Positions 22,402 through 29,312 of a DNA stretch of 64,000 nucleotides are shown piece by piece. Both the position numbers and the translations under genes were made by a program. A model generated the notes under the pieces. The model made no database searches, was not told the DNA's origin, and saw only the letters and a program-made list of their open reading frames with translations. How positions within the stretch are numbered: position 1 is the stretch's first letter; each line of letters begins with the position of its first letter. The stretch is from assembly GCF_021246445.1 (NCBI RefSeq), contig NZ_JAJQXW010000003.1, forward strand, positions 124,001-188,000, given 5' to 3'. This stretch comes from Rhabdothermincola salaria. GTDB lineage: Bacteria; Actinomycetota; Acidimicrobiia; Acidimicrobiales; Acidimicrobilacustridaceae.

Positions 22402-23366
22402 GCCTGCTCGCCGTCGGGTTCCTCGACCCCGTCCGCCTCTGGCTCCTCCTGGGCGTGGTCGCCCTCGTCGGTGTGTACGTGGCCGTGCAACGCCGACGCC
22501 AGGCCTACGCCCTGCGCTTCACCAACCTCGATCTGCTGGCCTCGGTGGCCCCTCGCAGGCCCGGCTGGCGCCGCCACGTGGCCGCCGCCGTCTACCTGCT
22601 GGCCCTGACCACCCTGGTGCTCGGCTTCGCTCGCCCCACCCTCGACACGAGGGTCCCGCGCGAGCGGGCCACGGTGATGCTGGCCATCGACACCTCGCTG
22701 TCGATGGAGGCCACCGACGTGTCGCCGTCACGGATCGACGCGGCCAAGACCGCCGCCGTCTCCTTCCTCGACCAGGTGCCCGACACCGTCAACGTGGGCC
22801 TGGTCAGCTTCAACGCGGCCGCCACCGTGCAGGTCCCCCCGACCACCGATCGCGTCGCCGTCCGAGACGCCATTCAAGCCCTCGAGCTCGACGAACGCAC
22901 CGCCATCGGCGAGGCCATCTTCGCCAGCCTCGGCGCCCTCGACACCGTGCCCCCGGCCGAGGACGGCACCGAGGTGCCCGCCGCCATCGTGGTCATGTCC
23001 GACGGCACCACGACCAGCGGTCGGCCCGACGGCGCCGGAGCGGCGGCTGCCATCGACCAGGGCGTGCCCGTGTCGACCATCGCGTTCGGCACCGACCGAG
23101 GGTTCATCCAGATCCCCGGTGAAGCCGGGTTCGTGCCCGTGCCGGTCGACACGGCGGCGCTGTCCGCCATCGCGGAGGCCACCGGTGGCCGGTTCTACGA
23201 AGCGACCAGCGAAGGTGAGCTGCGCGACGTGTACGCCACCATCGGCTCGTCGGTCGGCTACACGACCGAGGAGACCGAGGTGACCTCGTGGTTCGTCGGC
23301 GCCGCCCTCGTCGCCCTCTTCGCCGCCGGCGGCGTCAGCCTCGCCTGGTTCTCCCGCCTGCCGTGA
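22398..23366 (+). CDS. BatA-like membrane VWA protein
   Basis: 322-residue membrane protein. Two N-terminal helices at about 12-30 and 60-78 precede a von Willebrand factor A domain with MIDAS D98-T-S100-L-S102 and a later SDGTTTSG stretch; a final helix at about 295-318 follows. ATG overlaps the DUF58 stop and has GGAG 7 nt away. It is the last gene of the MoxR operon; the usual second VWA (BatB) and TPR protein (BatC/D) are absent, giving a minimal three-gene set. A hairpin terminator candidate follows at 23637-23695. Confidence 0.92.
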   Translation: MSLLAVGFLDPVRLWLLLGVVALVGVYVAVQRRRQAYALRFTNLDLLASVAPRRPGWRRHVAAAVYLLALTTLVLGFARPTLDTRVPRERATVMLAIDTSLSMEATDVSPSRIDAAKTAAVSFLDQVPDTVNVGLVSFNAAATVQVPPTTDRVAVRDAIQALELDERTAIGEAIFASLGALDTVPPAEDGTEVPAAIVVMSDGTTTSGRPDGAGAAAAIDQGVPVSTIAFGTDRGFIQIPGEAGFVPVPVDTAALSAIAEATGGRFYEATSEGELRDVYATIGSSVGYTTEETEVTSWFVGAALVALFAAGGVSLAWFSRLP

Positions 23367-23636
23367 CCGTGGCGACTTCGAGCGCCGCGGTGCCGCTCGG
23401 TCGCCGTGGCTGTCCGACTCCGCCCGACAGCACCCGGATCGGGCTCCTCCTGCGCTCGCGAGCCAGAACGACCCCGCCCCTGACCGGCACCTCGGTGGCG
23501 GTACCCGCCGGAGCGCGGCTGGCGGGATCGGTGCTGGCCGCCGGAATCGGGTCGGGATGAATCGGCAGTTCCGCTCGGACTCGAGACCAGAGGGCAGCGA
23601 ACCGCGGGTCGGGCCTGGCCGTGTCCTCGCCCGATT

Positions 23637-23695
23637 TGCCCACGTCGTAGCGACAACCTCGGCGGTAACTCCACGTTGTCGCTACGACGTGGGCA
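23637..23695. terminator. Long perfect hairpin between convergent genes
   Basis: Two 21-nt arms at 23637-23657 and 23675-23695 are exact reverse complements with a 17-nt loop; TTTT follows on the plus strand. It lies between the VWA gene (+) and the membrane-protein gene (-), the natural place for a terminator, but stem length and lower GC than the surroundings also allow a palindromic repeat element. Apart from it, 23367-23772 holds no gene. Confidence 0.7.
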
Positions 23696-23772
23696 TTTTC
23701 ACCCTCGGTGCCCCCGATCGCCGCAGCACTCCGCTGCCGTACGTCTCCGAACGCCGGCCGCAGGACCTGGGC

Positions 23773-24876
23773 TCAGGACGGCGCGGTTGACTCCCAGGTC
23801 GCGTAGTCGACGCGTTCAAGCGTGTTCGCAAAGTCGACGAGTGCATCCGGTGAGAGGCCGGTTGCGGTAGCGCTGATGAGGGTGTCGCCTTCCTGCCACT
23901 GCAGCACCCAGTCGGGGTTGACCAAGTAAGACACCGGGCCAGGAAGTGATCCACCAGCGATGACGAACGCCCGAGGTGAGAGCACGGCCTCGGTGCCCCG
24001 AACGTCGACGAGTCGCGCCTCGGGGAAGTACAGGTTCATCTTGGGTTGGTACTCGCTGTGCTCCGCGAGGAAGAGGCCGAATCCTCGTGACCCGTCGCCG
24101 TAGGCGACCCGCCGCACTGCTCCTCCGAGGCTGATGCTCGAGTCGCCGTCGTAGACCAGCTCGAAACCGGCAGGCGCCTCCTCGAACGACGGTCCCTCTT
24201 CCGTGACCGCGAGTTGATCCGCGAGTTCCACGAGCTGTGTCGCGTTCAACTGCTGGGAACTCAGAACGACGAAACCAACGCTCGGCTCTTCCCACACCAG
24301 GGCGCCCAGGTTGACGAGGTACTCGCCGTCGAAGTCGCCTACGGCGACGGCTCCTTCCTCTTCGAGCGTCGAGGACCACTCCGCCACGAACGAAGGCGAG
24401 GCACCCCACTGCAGGTCGAAGACAGCTTCTGGTGCCCGGCCGGTGTCGTCGAAGAGCACCCATCGCTGGGATCGGGCGGTTCCGTCACCTGAGATCGACT
24501 CGCCGCCCTCATCCAACGGGCCAGCGCGCAACACCAACGGGAGCCCCTGGGGTGGCGGATCGGCCAGCAGGTACAACCCGGCTTCGGCCCCGCCCTCGAT
24601 CTGCGGGATCGTTGCGAAAGGAGCCACCGGGGTGGAGGGAGGGGCGGCCGGAGGGTCGCTGGTCATCACTGTGGCCGACTGATCGCCACCGACCGCCAGG
24701 GCGGCCAGACCGACAGCGGCCACGAGGAGAACACCGAGGACGGTGACAGGCGCAGCCCGGCGGACCCGGCGGAGGCGGCGCCCCCGACGCACCACGCTGG
24801 CCCATGTCGGCTCGTCGACGAGCGGAACATCACCAAGACCCTGTTCCAGCTCTACGCGGAACTCATCGACCTTCAT
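23773..24876 (-). CDS. Membrane partner of the ECF sigma factor (putative anti-sigma)
   Basis: Unrecognised 367-residue protein. Residues 1-40 are cytoplasmic and basic (RRGRRLRRVRRAAP), about 41-62 a membrane helix (VTVLGVLLVAAVGLAALAVGG), and the rest a beta-rich outer domain without known motif. The start region overlaps the sigma gene; ATG 24876 has GGAGG at 6-nt spacing. Overlap with an ECF sigma gene is typical for anti-sigma factors, yet the short cytoplasmic part lacks the HxxxCxxC zinc motif of ZAS domains. It could instead be a sensor or effector of the same response. Base composition is less GC-biased at third positions than in flanking core genes. Confidence 0.7.
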   Translation of the reverse strand: MKVDEFRVELEQGLGDVPLVDEPTWASVVRRGRRLRRVRRAAPVTVLGVLLVAAVGLAALAVGGDQSATVMTSDPPAAPPSTPVAPFATIPQIEGGAEAGLYLLADPPPQGLPLVLRAGPLDEGGESISGDGTARSQRWVLFDDTGRAPEAVFDLQWGASPSFVAEWSSTLEEEGAVAVGDFDGEYLVNLGALVWEEPSVGFVVLSSQQLNATQLVELADQLAVTEEGPSFEEAPAGFELVYDGDSSISLGGAVRRVAYGDGSRGFGLFLAEHSEYQPKMNLYFPEARLVDVRGTEAVLSPRAFVIAGGSLPGPVSYLVNPDWVLQWQEGDTLISATATGLSPDALVDFANTLERVDYATWESTAPS

Positions 24877-25345
24877 CGTCATCCTCCAGTTCCACACGAA
24901 GCGCCTTCAACGCCGAGTGCAGCGTCGACTTGACCGTTCCCTCTGCGCAGCCGAGAGCCTGAGCCACCTCAGCGGTGCTCAGCTGGCCGAGGTAGCGCAG
25001 GACCACGACCTGGCGTTGCCGGGCAGGCAGCAACGCCACGGCATCTCGAAGGGCAAGCCTGGTCGCCACCGGCTCCGCAGCATCAGGCGCCCGAAGGTCC
25101 CACCCAGCTTCCGGGCCCGGGTGCTTCGGCTCCTGTCGCTTCATGAGGTTCGCGGCCGTCACGTACACCCAGCCATCAGGCCGTGCCATTCCCTGCACCC
25201 GCCGCCAGCGGGCGAACGCCCGAGCGAACGCTTCCTGCGCAGCATCGGCGGCAGCCTCTTCATCACCCCAGGCTGCAGACAGCACGCGCACGACGCGCCC
25301 GTAGTAGGTGGTGAAGAACCACTCGAACTCCACAGTCGAAGACAT
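24863..25345 (-). CDS. ECF (SigE-family) RNA polymerase sigma factor
   Basis: Extracytoplasmic-function sigma of 160 residues. Region 2 is FFTTYYGRVVRVLSAAWGDE with DAAQEAFARAFARWRRV, the -10 binding part; region 4 is LLPARQRQVVVLRYLGQLST with AEVAQALGCAEGTVKSTLHSA, the -35 binding helix-turn-helix. The form resembles the actinobacterial SigE/SigM 50-family group. Start is ATG 25345 or the GTG just before it; no clear ribosome site. A CCTGGCCAGG palindrome lies 14-23 bp upstream of the start, a possible autoregulatory site. It overlaps the putative anti-sigma gene by 14 bp. Confidence 0.88.
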   Translation of the reverse strand: MSSTVEFEWFFTTYYGRVVRVLSAAWGDEEAAADAAQEAFARAFARWRRVQGMARPDGWVYVTAANLMKRQEPKHPGPEAGWDLRAPDAAEPVATRLALRDAVALLPARQRQVVVLRYLGQLSTAEVAQALGCAEGTVKSTLHSALKALRVELEDDDEGR

Positions 25346-25358
25346 CACTGGCTGAAAG

Positions 25359-25476
25359 CCTGGCCAGGTGCGAATGGTTCAGTCGAGAACACGGCCCGCT
25401 GCAGGCTTCCGGGCCTTCGGTGCGCGTTGTTGGCGGCCAACCCCCTCCCACTCGAGAGGTCGAGGGCCTGGCCAGG
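25359..25476. repeat. Two copies of palindrome CCTGGCCAGG upstream of sigma gene
   Basis: The perfect 10-bp palindrome occurs at 25359-25368 and 25467-25476, both preceded by G, centres 108 bp apart, in the 236-bp gene-free region between the sigma and lipoprotein genes. The copy nearest the sigma start overlaps the likely promoter. Could be a regulator site; chance in GC-rich DNA is not excluded. Confidence 0.35.
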
Positions 25477-25581
25477 AGTGGGTGCCCCAGATCGCCGGAT
25501 GGTGGGGGACGTGTCGACCAGGGCCGGTCCTGATGACCGGTCTGCTCAACGGTGCGTTCGAGCGGATGCCGTGCGCTGGGA

Positions 25582-26178
25582 CTACGTCACCTGGCCGCCG
25601 GCTGCGCGCCAGCCTGCATCGTCCACCACATCGATGTCTCCGACTAGCGCAACGAGCTCTTCGCTGGACAGCTCATAGCTCAGGAGCTCGAGCGTGCCTT
25701 GGCTGAGGGGCACCACGACGATCACCGGACGAGCTCCTTGCTCGGCGGTCGTGCCGGCCAACCCTTCGCCGGCCGCCGTGTCCACCGGTTCGAACGACAC
25801 CCCGAGCTCCTCCATCGAGGAGCGATAGGCGTCGAGCCCTACCGCGAAGCCGGCGAGCTTCACGGCGTGGCCCCACCCGTCAGCGGCCGGCTCGAGACGC
25901 TGGTACTCCGCGTACCACTCCGACGGCACCGGCTCGATGCCCGTGAGGATGTGATCCGGCGGCAGGTCGATCGCTTCGCGAAGTGTCCAACCGGGAGCCT
26001 CGAGGAGTGCGTAGGGCACGAACACCCCATCTGCCGCCGGATCAGAGCGCTCCGTCGAGGCAGACGACTCGTTCGCATCGGTTCTCGCAGCGCCCGAGTC
26101 GTCCCCACACCCGGCGGCAACCAAGGCGAGCGCCACGACGAGAGCGGAAACCGAGGCCCGCCGGCCGCGTCCATGCAT
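25582..26178 (-). CDS. Lipoprotein of unknown function
   Basis: 198-residue predicted lipoprotein: signal peptide with lipobox VAAGC and Cys24, then a Ser/Thr/Asp-rich linker to about 50 and a mixed alpha/beta domain (FVPYALLEAPGWTLREAID, VIVVVPLSQGTLELLSYE). No family recognised. ATG 26178 is taken because it gives a clean signal peptide. It is on the same strand as, and upstream of, the ECF sigma gene, separated by a 236-bp gap; it may be a separate unit. Located in the looser 23.4-28 kb segment. Confidence 0.72.
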   Translation of the reverse strand: MHGRGRRASVSALVVALALVAAGCGDDSGAARTDANESSASTERSDPAADGVFVPYALLEAPGWTLREAIDLPPDHILTGIEPVPSEWYAEYQRLEPAADGWGHAVKLAGFAVGLDAYRSSMEELGVSFEPVDTAAGEGLAGTTAEQGARPVIVVVPLSQGTLELLSYELSSEELVALVGDIDVVDDAGWRAAGGQVT

Positions 26179-26255
26179 GGCCGGCAGTGTTCCATAGCTC
26201 GCCCTACAGGCGGGATGGAGCATCCGGAACGGCGGGCAGAATCAGCTCTGATCGG

Positions 26256-26261
26256 TAGGTT
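26256..26261 (+). promoter_or_regulatory. -10 box, leaderless gene at 26268
   Basis: TAGGTT ends 6 nt before GTG 26268, with no Shine-Dalgarno sequence. Confidence 0.5.
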
Positions 26262-26267
26262 CTGAGC

Positions 26268-26576
26268 GTGCGTATCACTCCCGTGGATGAACGCGACTCG
26301 GGCTGGGAGGACGAAGGCGCCGTCTTCCGGGTGTACCTCTTCAACGGCCCCGGCCCGTCCTACTCATCCGAGACCTTCGACATCAGTGACGCTGATGTGG
26401 ATGAGGTCATCGCTTGGGCACGCACCGAAGCGGGCCCCGACCGGCGGTGGTCGATCGCACTCGTCCGCGATTCGCTGCCGGACGGGACACCAGAGCGGGG
26501 GCTGGTCTGGCTGATCGGTAGAGACTTCAACGACGCACCGGATGACGAAGACCAGGGACGGCGCCTGCACTTCTGA
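26268..26576 (+). CDS. Hypothetical protein (102 residues)
   Basis: Small acidic soluble protein. Features: VFRVYLFNGPGPSYSSETFD followed by VDEVIAWARTEAG and a terminal VWLIGRDF, a pattern I associate loosely with uncharacterised actinobacterial proteins that have an aromatic-rich strand then a V.EVIAWA helix. No signal peptide or membrane helix. The -10 box fixes the GTG start. Convergent with the next gene; 26577-26695 holds nothing recognisable. Confidence 0.65.
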   Translation: MRITPVDERDSGWEDEGAVFRVYLFNGPGPSYSSETFDISDADVDEVIAWARTEAGPDRRWSIALVRDSLPDGTPERGLVWLIGRDFNDAPDDEDQGRRLHF

Positions 26577-26695
26577 CAGCACGACGTGTCCCCTTTCGTC
26601 GGCTGGGGAGCCAGGCAGAGCGGCACATCGAGGGCGGGGCAGCAAGTTGGCTGACCACGCATCCGCTCGGCACCCACGCAGCACCTGAGAGGCGC

Positions 26696-27100
26696 TCACT
26701 TCGGGGCGACGACGACGCCGCCTTCGTTCAAGGTGGCCACCAGGCTCCCAGGGCACGAGCACCTGCCCTGTGGGCGGAGATCTGCCTCGACCGCCGTCTG
26801 GGTGACCTCCAGGGTGTTGGCGTCGAACGCTCGGACTGCGTACGTACTCGCCGCAGCGTTCAGGTCGCTGAGGCCGAAGATCAACCGCACCGGAGCCGCT
26901 GCTGTGGCTGGAATCTGGAGCTGCTGCCGGCTGCAAGTGTCGTCCGCGCAGACCTCGACGGTTTGCACGTCGGGGGCCGAGACCTCGACCTCCACCAGCG
27001 TCCCAGAGCAGTCCACCGCACACGCACAGCTGGCGGTCGTTGCGGCAATCGACATGGTCGCGAAAAGCGTCACCATCCCCGACACCAACAGCCGCCGCAC
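26696..27100 (-). CDS. Secreted cysteine-containing protein
   Basis: 134-residue exported protein of unknown function. A signal peptide (basic MRRLL, hydrophobic to about 20, cleavage near ATTASC) precedes a beta-rich domain with seven cysteines at 25, 27, 31, 51, 56, 114 and 116. An odd number of Cys and one near the cleavage site allow a lipoprotein, although the lipobox is poor. GTG 27100 is preferred over TTG 27109 since a TACCTT box lies 7 nt upstream of it and overlaps the TTG. The pattern of paired Cys suggests disulfides outside the cell. Confidence 0.62.
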   Translation of the reverse strand: MRRLLVSGMVTLFATMSIAATTASCACAVDCSGTLVEVEVSAPDVQTVEVCADDTCSRQQLQIPATAAAPVRLIFGLSDLNAAASTYAVRAFDANTLEVTQTAVEADLRPQGRCSCPGSLVATLNEGGVVVAPK

Positions 27101-27107
27101 TTCCCTC

Positions 27108-27113
27108 AAGGTA
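27108..27113 (-). promoter_or_regulatory. -10 box deciding the start of the secreted Cys protein
   Basis: TACCTT ends 7 nt before GTG 27100 and covers the alternative TTG codon. The gap 27114-27385 toward the next plus gene shows no coding region. Confidence 0.45.
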
Positions 27114-27385
27114 GCTGACCCGATCGAGGATGGCCGATCGGCACTCTCGAGATGGGACGAGTGCGACGACGGCGCGACTGCCCTGGCTACTCAACGCCCA
27201 TCAAGATCACAGAGCCGACGCTGCCCGAAGGCTGAACACCCCCCGCCGACCCCAGCTCACCCGCCGCCAAGTGCCTCTGAACACCGGGTATGCGCCGACG
27301 AGCGGAGCCGAGCTGACGATCACGCATCAGCAGTGTGGTCGGGCTGGCTGGGCGACCTCGGCGTCCGGTGAGCATCGCCGGTGGC

Positions 27386-27391
27386 TACTGT
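27386..27391 (+). promoter_or_regulatory. -10 box, leaderless lipoprotein gene
   Basis: TACTGT ends 7 nt before ATG 27399. Confidence 0.5.
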
Positions 27392-27398
27392 CGAGAGC

Positions 27399-27842
27399 AT
27401 GGCGGCAGGTGAATCGTGGCGACGGATGCCACTGGCGCTGCTCTGTGCGTCGGCCACCCTCGTCGTCGCTGCGTGCTCTGGGTCCTCAGCCGTGGTGGGG
27501 AACGTGCGGGACGAACTGGGTGCGCTCAACGAGGCAGCCGACCTCACGCTCGAGATGGTGCCCTCGAACACCTGCGTTCCCGTCGAGGATGTCCCGGTCC
27601 GATTCCCCGAGGTGGTGGCGAGCTCCGGTGACGTGTGCGTGAGGCACTGGCCCGACCAGGGCCGGTCGGGCGTCGGCCTACCGGCCGCCGAGCCCGATGT
27701 GCACCTGTCGTACAGCCCCTCGTCGCAGCACCACGCCACCGGCTGCGTCGCCGAGGTCAGCGATGAATGGTGGATCGTCACCGGGAGCTCCGGTGACCTG
27801 CGTGAGCCCTGTCCCGACGGATTCGACTTCCGTCCGATCTGA
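27399..27842 (+). CDS. Small lipoprotein of unknown function
   Basis: 147-residue predicted lipoprotein: lipobox VVAAC with Cys26, followed by SGSSAVVGNVRDEL and a domain with further cysteines in NTCVPVEDVP, DVCVRHWP, TGCVAEV and EPCPDGF, four besides the anchor, enough for two disulfides. It contains DEWWIVTGSSG near the end. No family recognised. ATG 27399 is set by the -10 box. Codon use is less GC-extreme than in the neighbouring core operons. Confidence 0.68.
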   Translation: MAAGESWRRMPLALLCASATLVVAACSGSSAVVGNVRDELGALNEAADLTLEMVPSNTCVPVEDVPVRFPEVVASSGDVCVRHWPDQGRSGVGLPAAEPDVHLSYSPSSQHHATGCVAEVSDEWWIVTGSSGDLREPCPDGFDFRPI

Positions 27843-27848
27843 AGACGA

Positions 27849-27866
27849 CGGCATCGGGCCATGCCG
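27849..27866 (+). terminator. Hairpin after lipoprotein gene
   Basis: CGGCAT and ATGCCG form a 6-bp stem with a 6-nt loop 7 nt past the stop. A second dyad, GGTGATC (27869-27875) with GATCACC (27893-27899), follows. Together a plausible weak terminator. Confidence 0.35.
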
Positions 27867-27997
27867 GTGGTGATCTGACGGAGGTGAGGTCGGATCACCT
27901 GGGCCAACGCTTGGCCTCATCGTCTCCAGGGCTCTCGACGGGTGAATCGGGCGCGTCACCGAACCCCGGCTCTGAGGCCACGGCGGATCCGCACACC

Positions 27998-28003
27998 TAC
28001 GCT
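27998..28003 (+). promoter_or_regulatory. -10 box, leaderless YcaQ-like gene
   Basis: TACGCT ends 8 nt before GTG 28012. Confidence 0.45.
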
Positions 28004-28011
28004 CGCCGCCC

Positions 28012-29250
28012 GTGACCCCAGCACTCGACACGCTCTCGGCTCGAGAGGCCCGACGGTTGGCGATCGCCGCGCAGGGCCTCGACCGTGCCCGTCGGTCGGG
28101 CAACGCGAGCAGAGCCCGGGTGCAGGCGGCGGTCGAGCGTCTGGGCGTCCTGCAACTCGACGCAGTGAACGTCGTGGCCCGCACGCAGTACCTCGTCCTG
28201 TTCGCTCGTCTCGGTCCGTTCGACCGTGACCACCTGCACCGGCTCGCGGGACCGCGTGGGCCGCTCTTCGAGTACTGGGGCCACATGGCCTCGGTCCAAC
28301 CGGTGGCACTCCATCCGTTGCTCCGTTGGCGGATGGACCGGGGCGGCAGCTACGGCGAACGGCCCGCTCACGCATCGCGCGTCGCCACCTGGGCCCGCGA
28401 GCACGCCGACTACATCGACTCGGTGCTCACCGAGGTCGCCGAACGAGGGCCGCTGTCGGCGGCGATGCTCAACGAACCACGCCGCCGCGACGGCGAGTGG
28501 TGGGGCCGGCGCAGCGTCGGCCGCCAGGCCCTGGAGCACCTGTTCGAGCGCGGGCAGCTCGCCGCCTGGCGGACGCCGTCGTTCGAGCGCATCTACGACC
28601 TTCCCGAACGCACCCTTCCCGCCGAGGTCCTCGCCACACCCACACCGACCGCCGAGGACGCCCAGCGAGCATTGCTCGGCCTCGCCGCTGATGCCCTCGG
28701 CGTCGCCACCACTCGCGACCTCGCGGACTACTTCCGGATCCGCACCGCTGAAGCGACGTCGGGTGTGCACGAGCTCGTCGAAGCCGGCGAGTTGATCCGG
28801 GTCGACGTCGAGGGGTGGCCCGAACCCGGCTACGTACGGCCAGGGGTGGCGCCCACCCGCCGGCGGCGTCGCCACGCCACGCTCCTGTCCCCCTTCGACT
28901 CGCTCATCTGGGACCGTTCCCGCACCGAGCGACTCTTCGGCTTCACGTACCGGATCGAGATCTACACCCCGGCGGCCCAGCGCCGCTACGGCTACTACGT
29001 GCTGCCCGTCCTCCTCGGCGACCAGCTGGTCGGCCGACTCGACCTCAAGGCCGACCGGCAGCTCGGCGCTCTGCGGGTCCTCGCCTCTCACGCGGAGCAG
29101 GGCGTGGACCCCGACGAGGCCGCCGTCGCGATCGCTTCCGAGCTCGAGACGATGGCGACGTGGCTGGGGACCGGCCGCATCGTCGTGACCGATCGCGGCG
29201 ACCTCGCTCCCGCTCTGGCATCGGCCGTCGAACACCGCAGCCGTCGCTGA
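28012..29250 (+). CDS. YcaQ/AlkZ-like DNA glycosylase (winged helix, HTH_42)
   Basis: 412-residue member of the YcaQ/AlkZ superfamily, whose studied members excise bulky or crosslinked bases and unhook interstrand crosslinks. Near residue 43 it has LGVLQLDAVNVV, matching the Q-hydrophobic-D form of the catalytic QxQ/QxD motif used by E. coli YcaQ. Other family features are FEYWGHMASV, the winged-helix repeats, and LLSPFDSLIWDRSRTERLFGF near the C-terminus. It is monocistronic, convergent with smc, and sits next to the DNA-maintenance genes. Family assignment is firm; substrate is inferred. Confidence 0.85.
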   Translation: MTPALDTLSAREARRLAIAAQGLDRARRSGNASRARVQAAVERLGVLQLDAVNVVARTQYLVLFARLGPFDRDHLHRLAGPRGPLFEYWGHMASVQPVALHPLLRWRMDRGGSYGERPAHASRVATWAREHADYIDSVLTEVAERGPLSAAMLNEPRRRDGEWWGRRSVGRQALEHLFERGQLAAWRTPSFERIYDLPERTLPAEVLATPTPTAEDAQRALLGLAADALGVATTRDLADYFRIRTAEATSGVHELVEAGELIRVDVEGWPEPGYVRPGVAPTRRRRRHATLLSPFDSLIWDRSRTERLFGFTYRIEIYTPAAQRRYGYYVLPVLLGDQLVGRLDLKADRQLGALRVLASHAEQGVDPDEAAVAIASELETMATWLGTGRIVVTDRGDLAPALASAVEHRSRR

Positions 29251-29282
29251 GCCAGGAGCACCGACGAGCATCCATCGCGAGC

Positions 29283-29308
29283 ACCCGCCCGAGCGTTCGG
29301 GGCGGGGT
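29283..29308. terminator. Hairpin between ycaQ-like gene and smc
   Basis: ACCCGCCC pairs with GGGCGGGGT (one bulged G) in the 62-bp gap between two converging genes. Confidence 0.4.
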
Positions 29309-29312
29309 GGCG

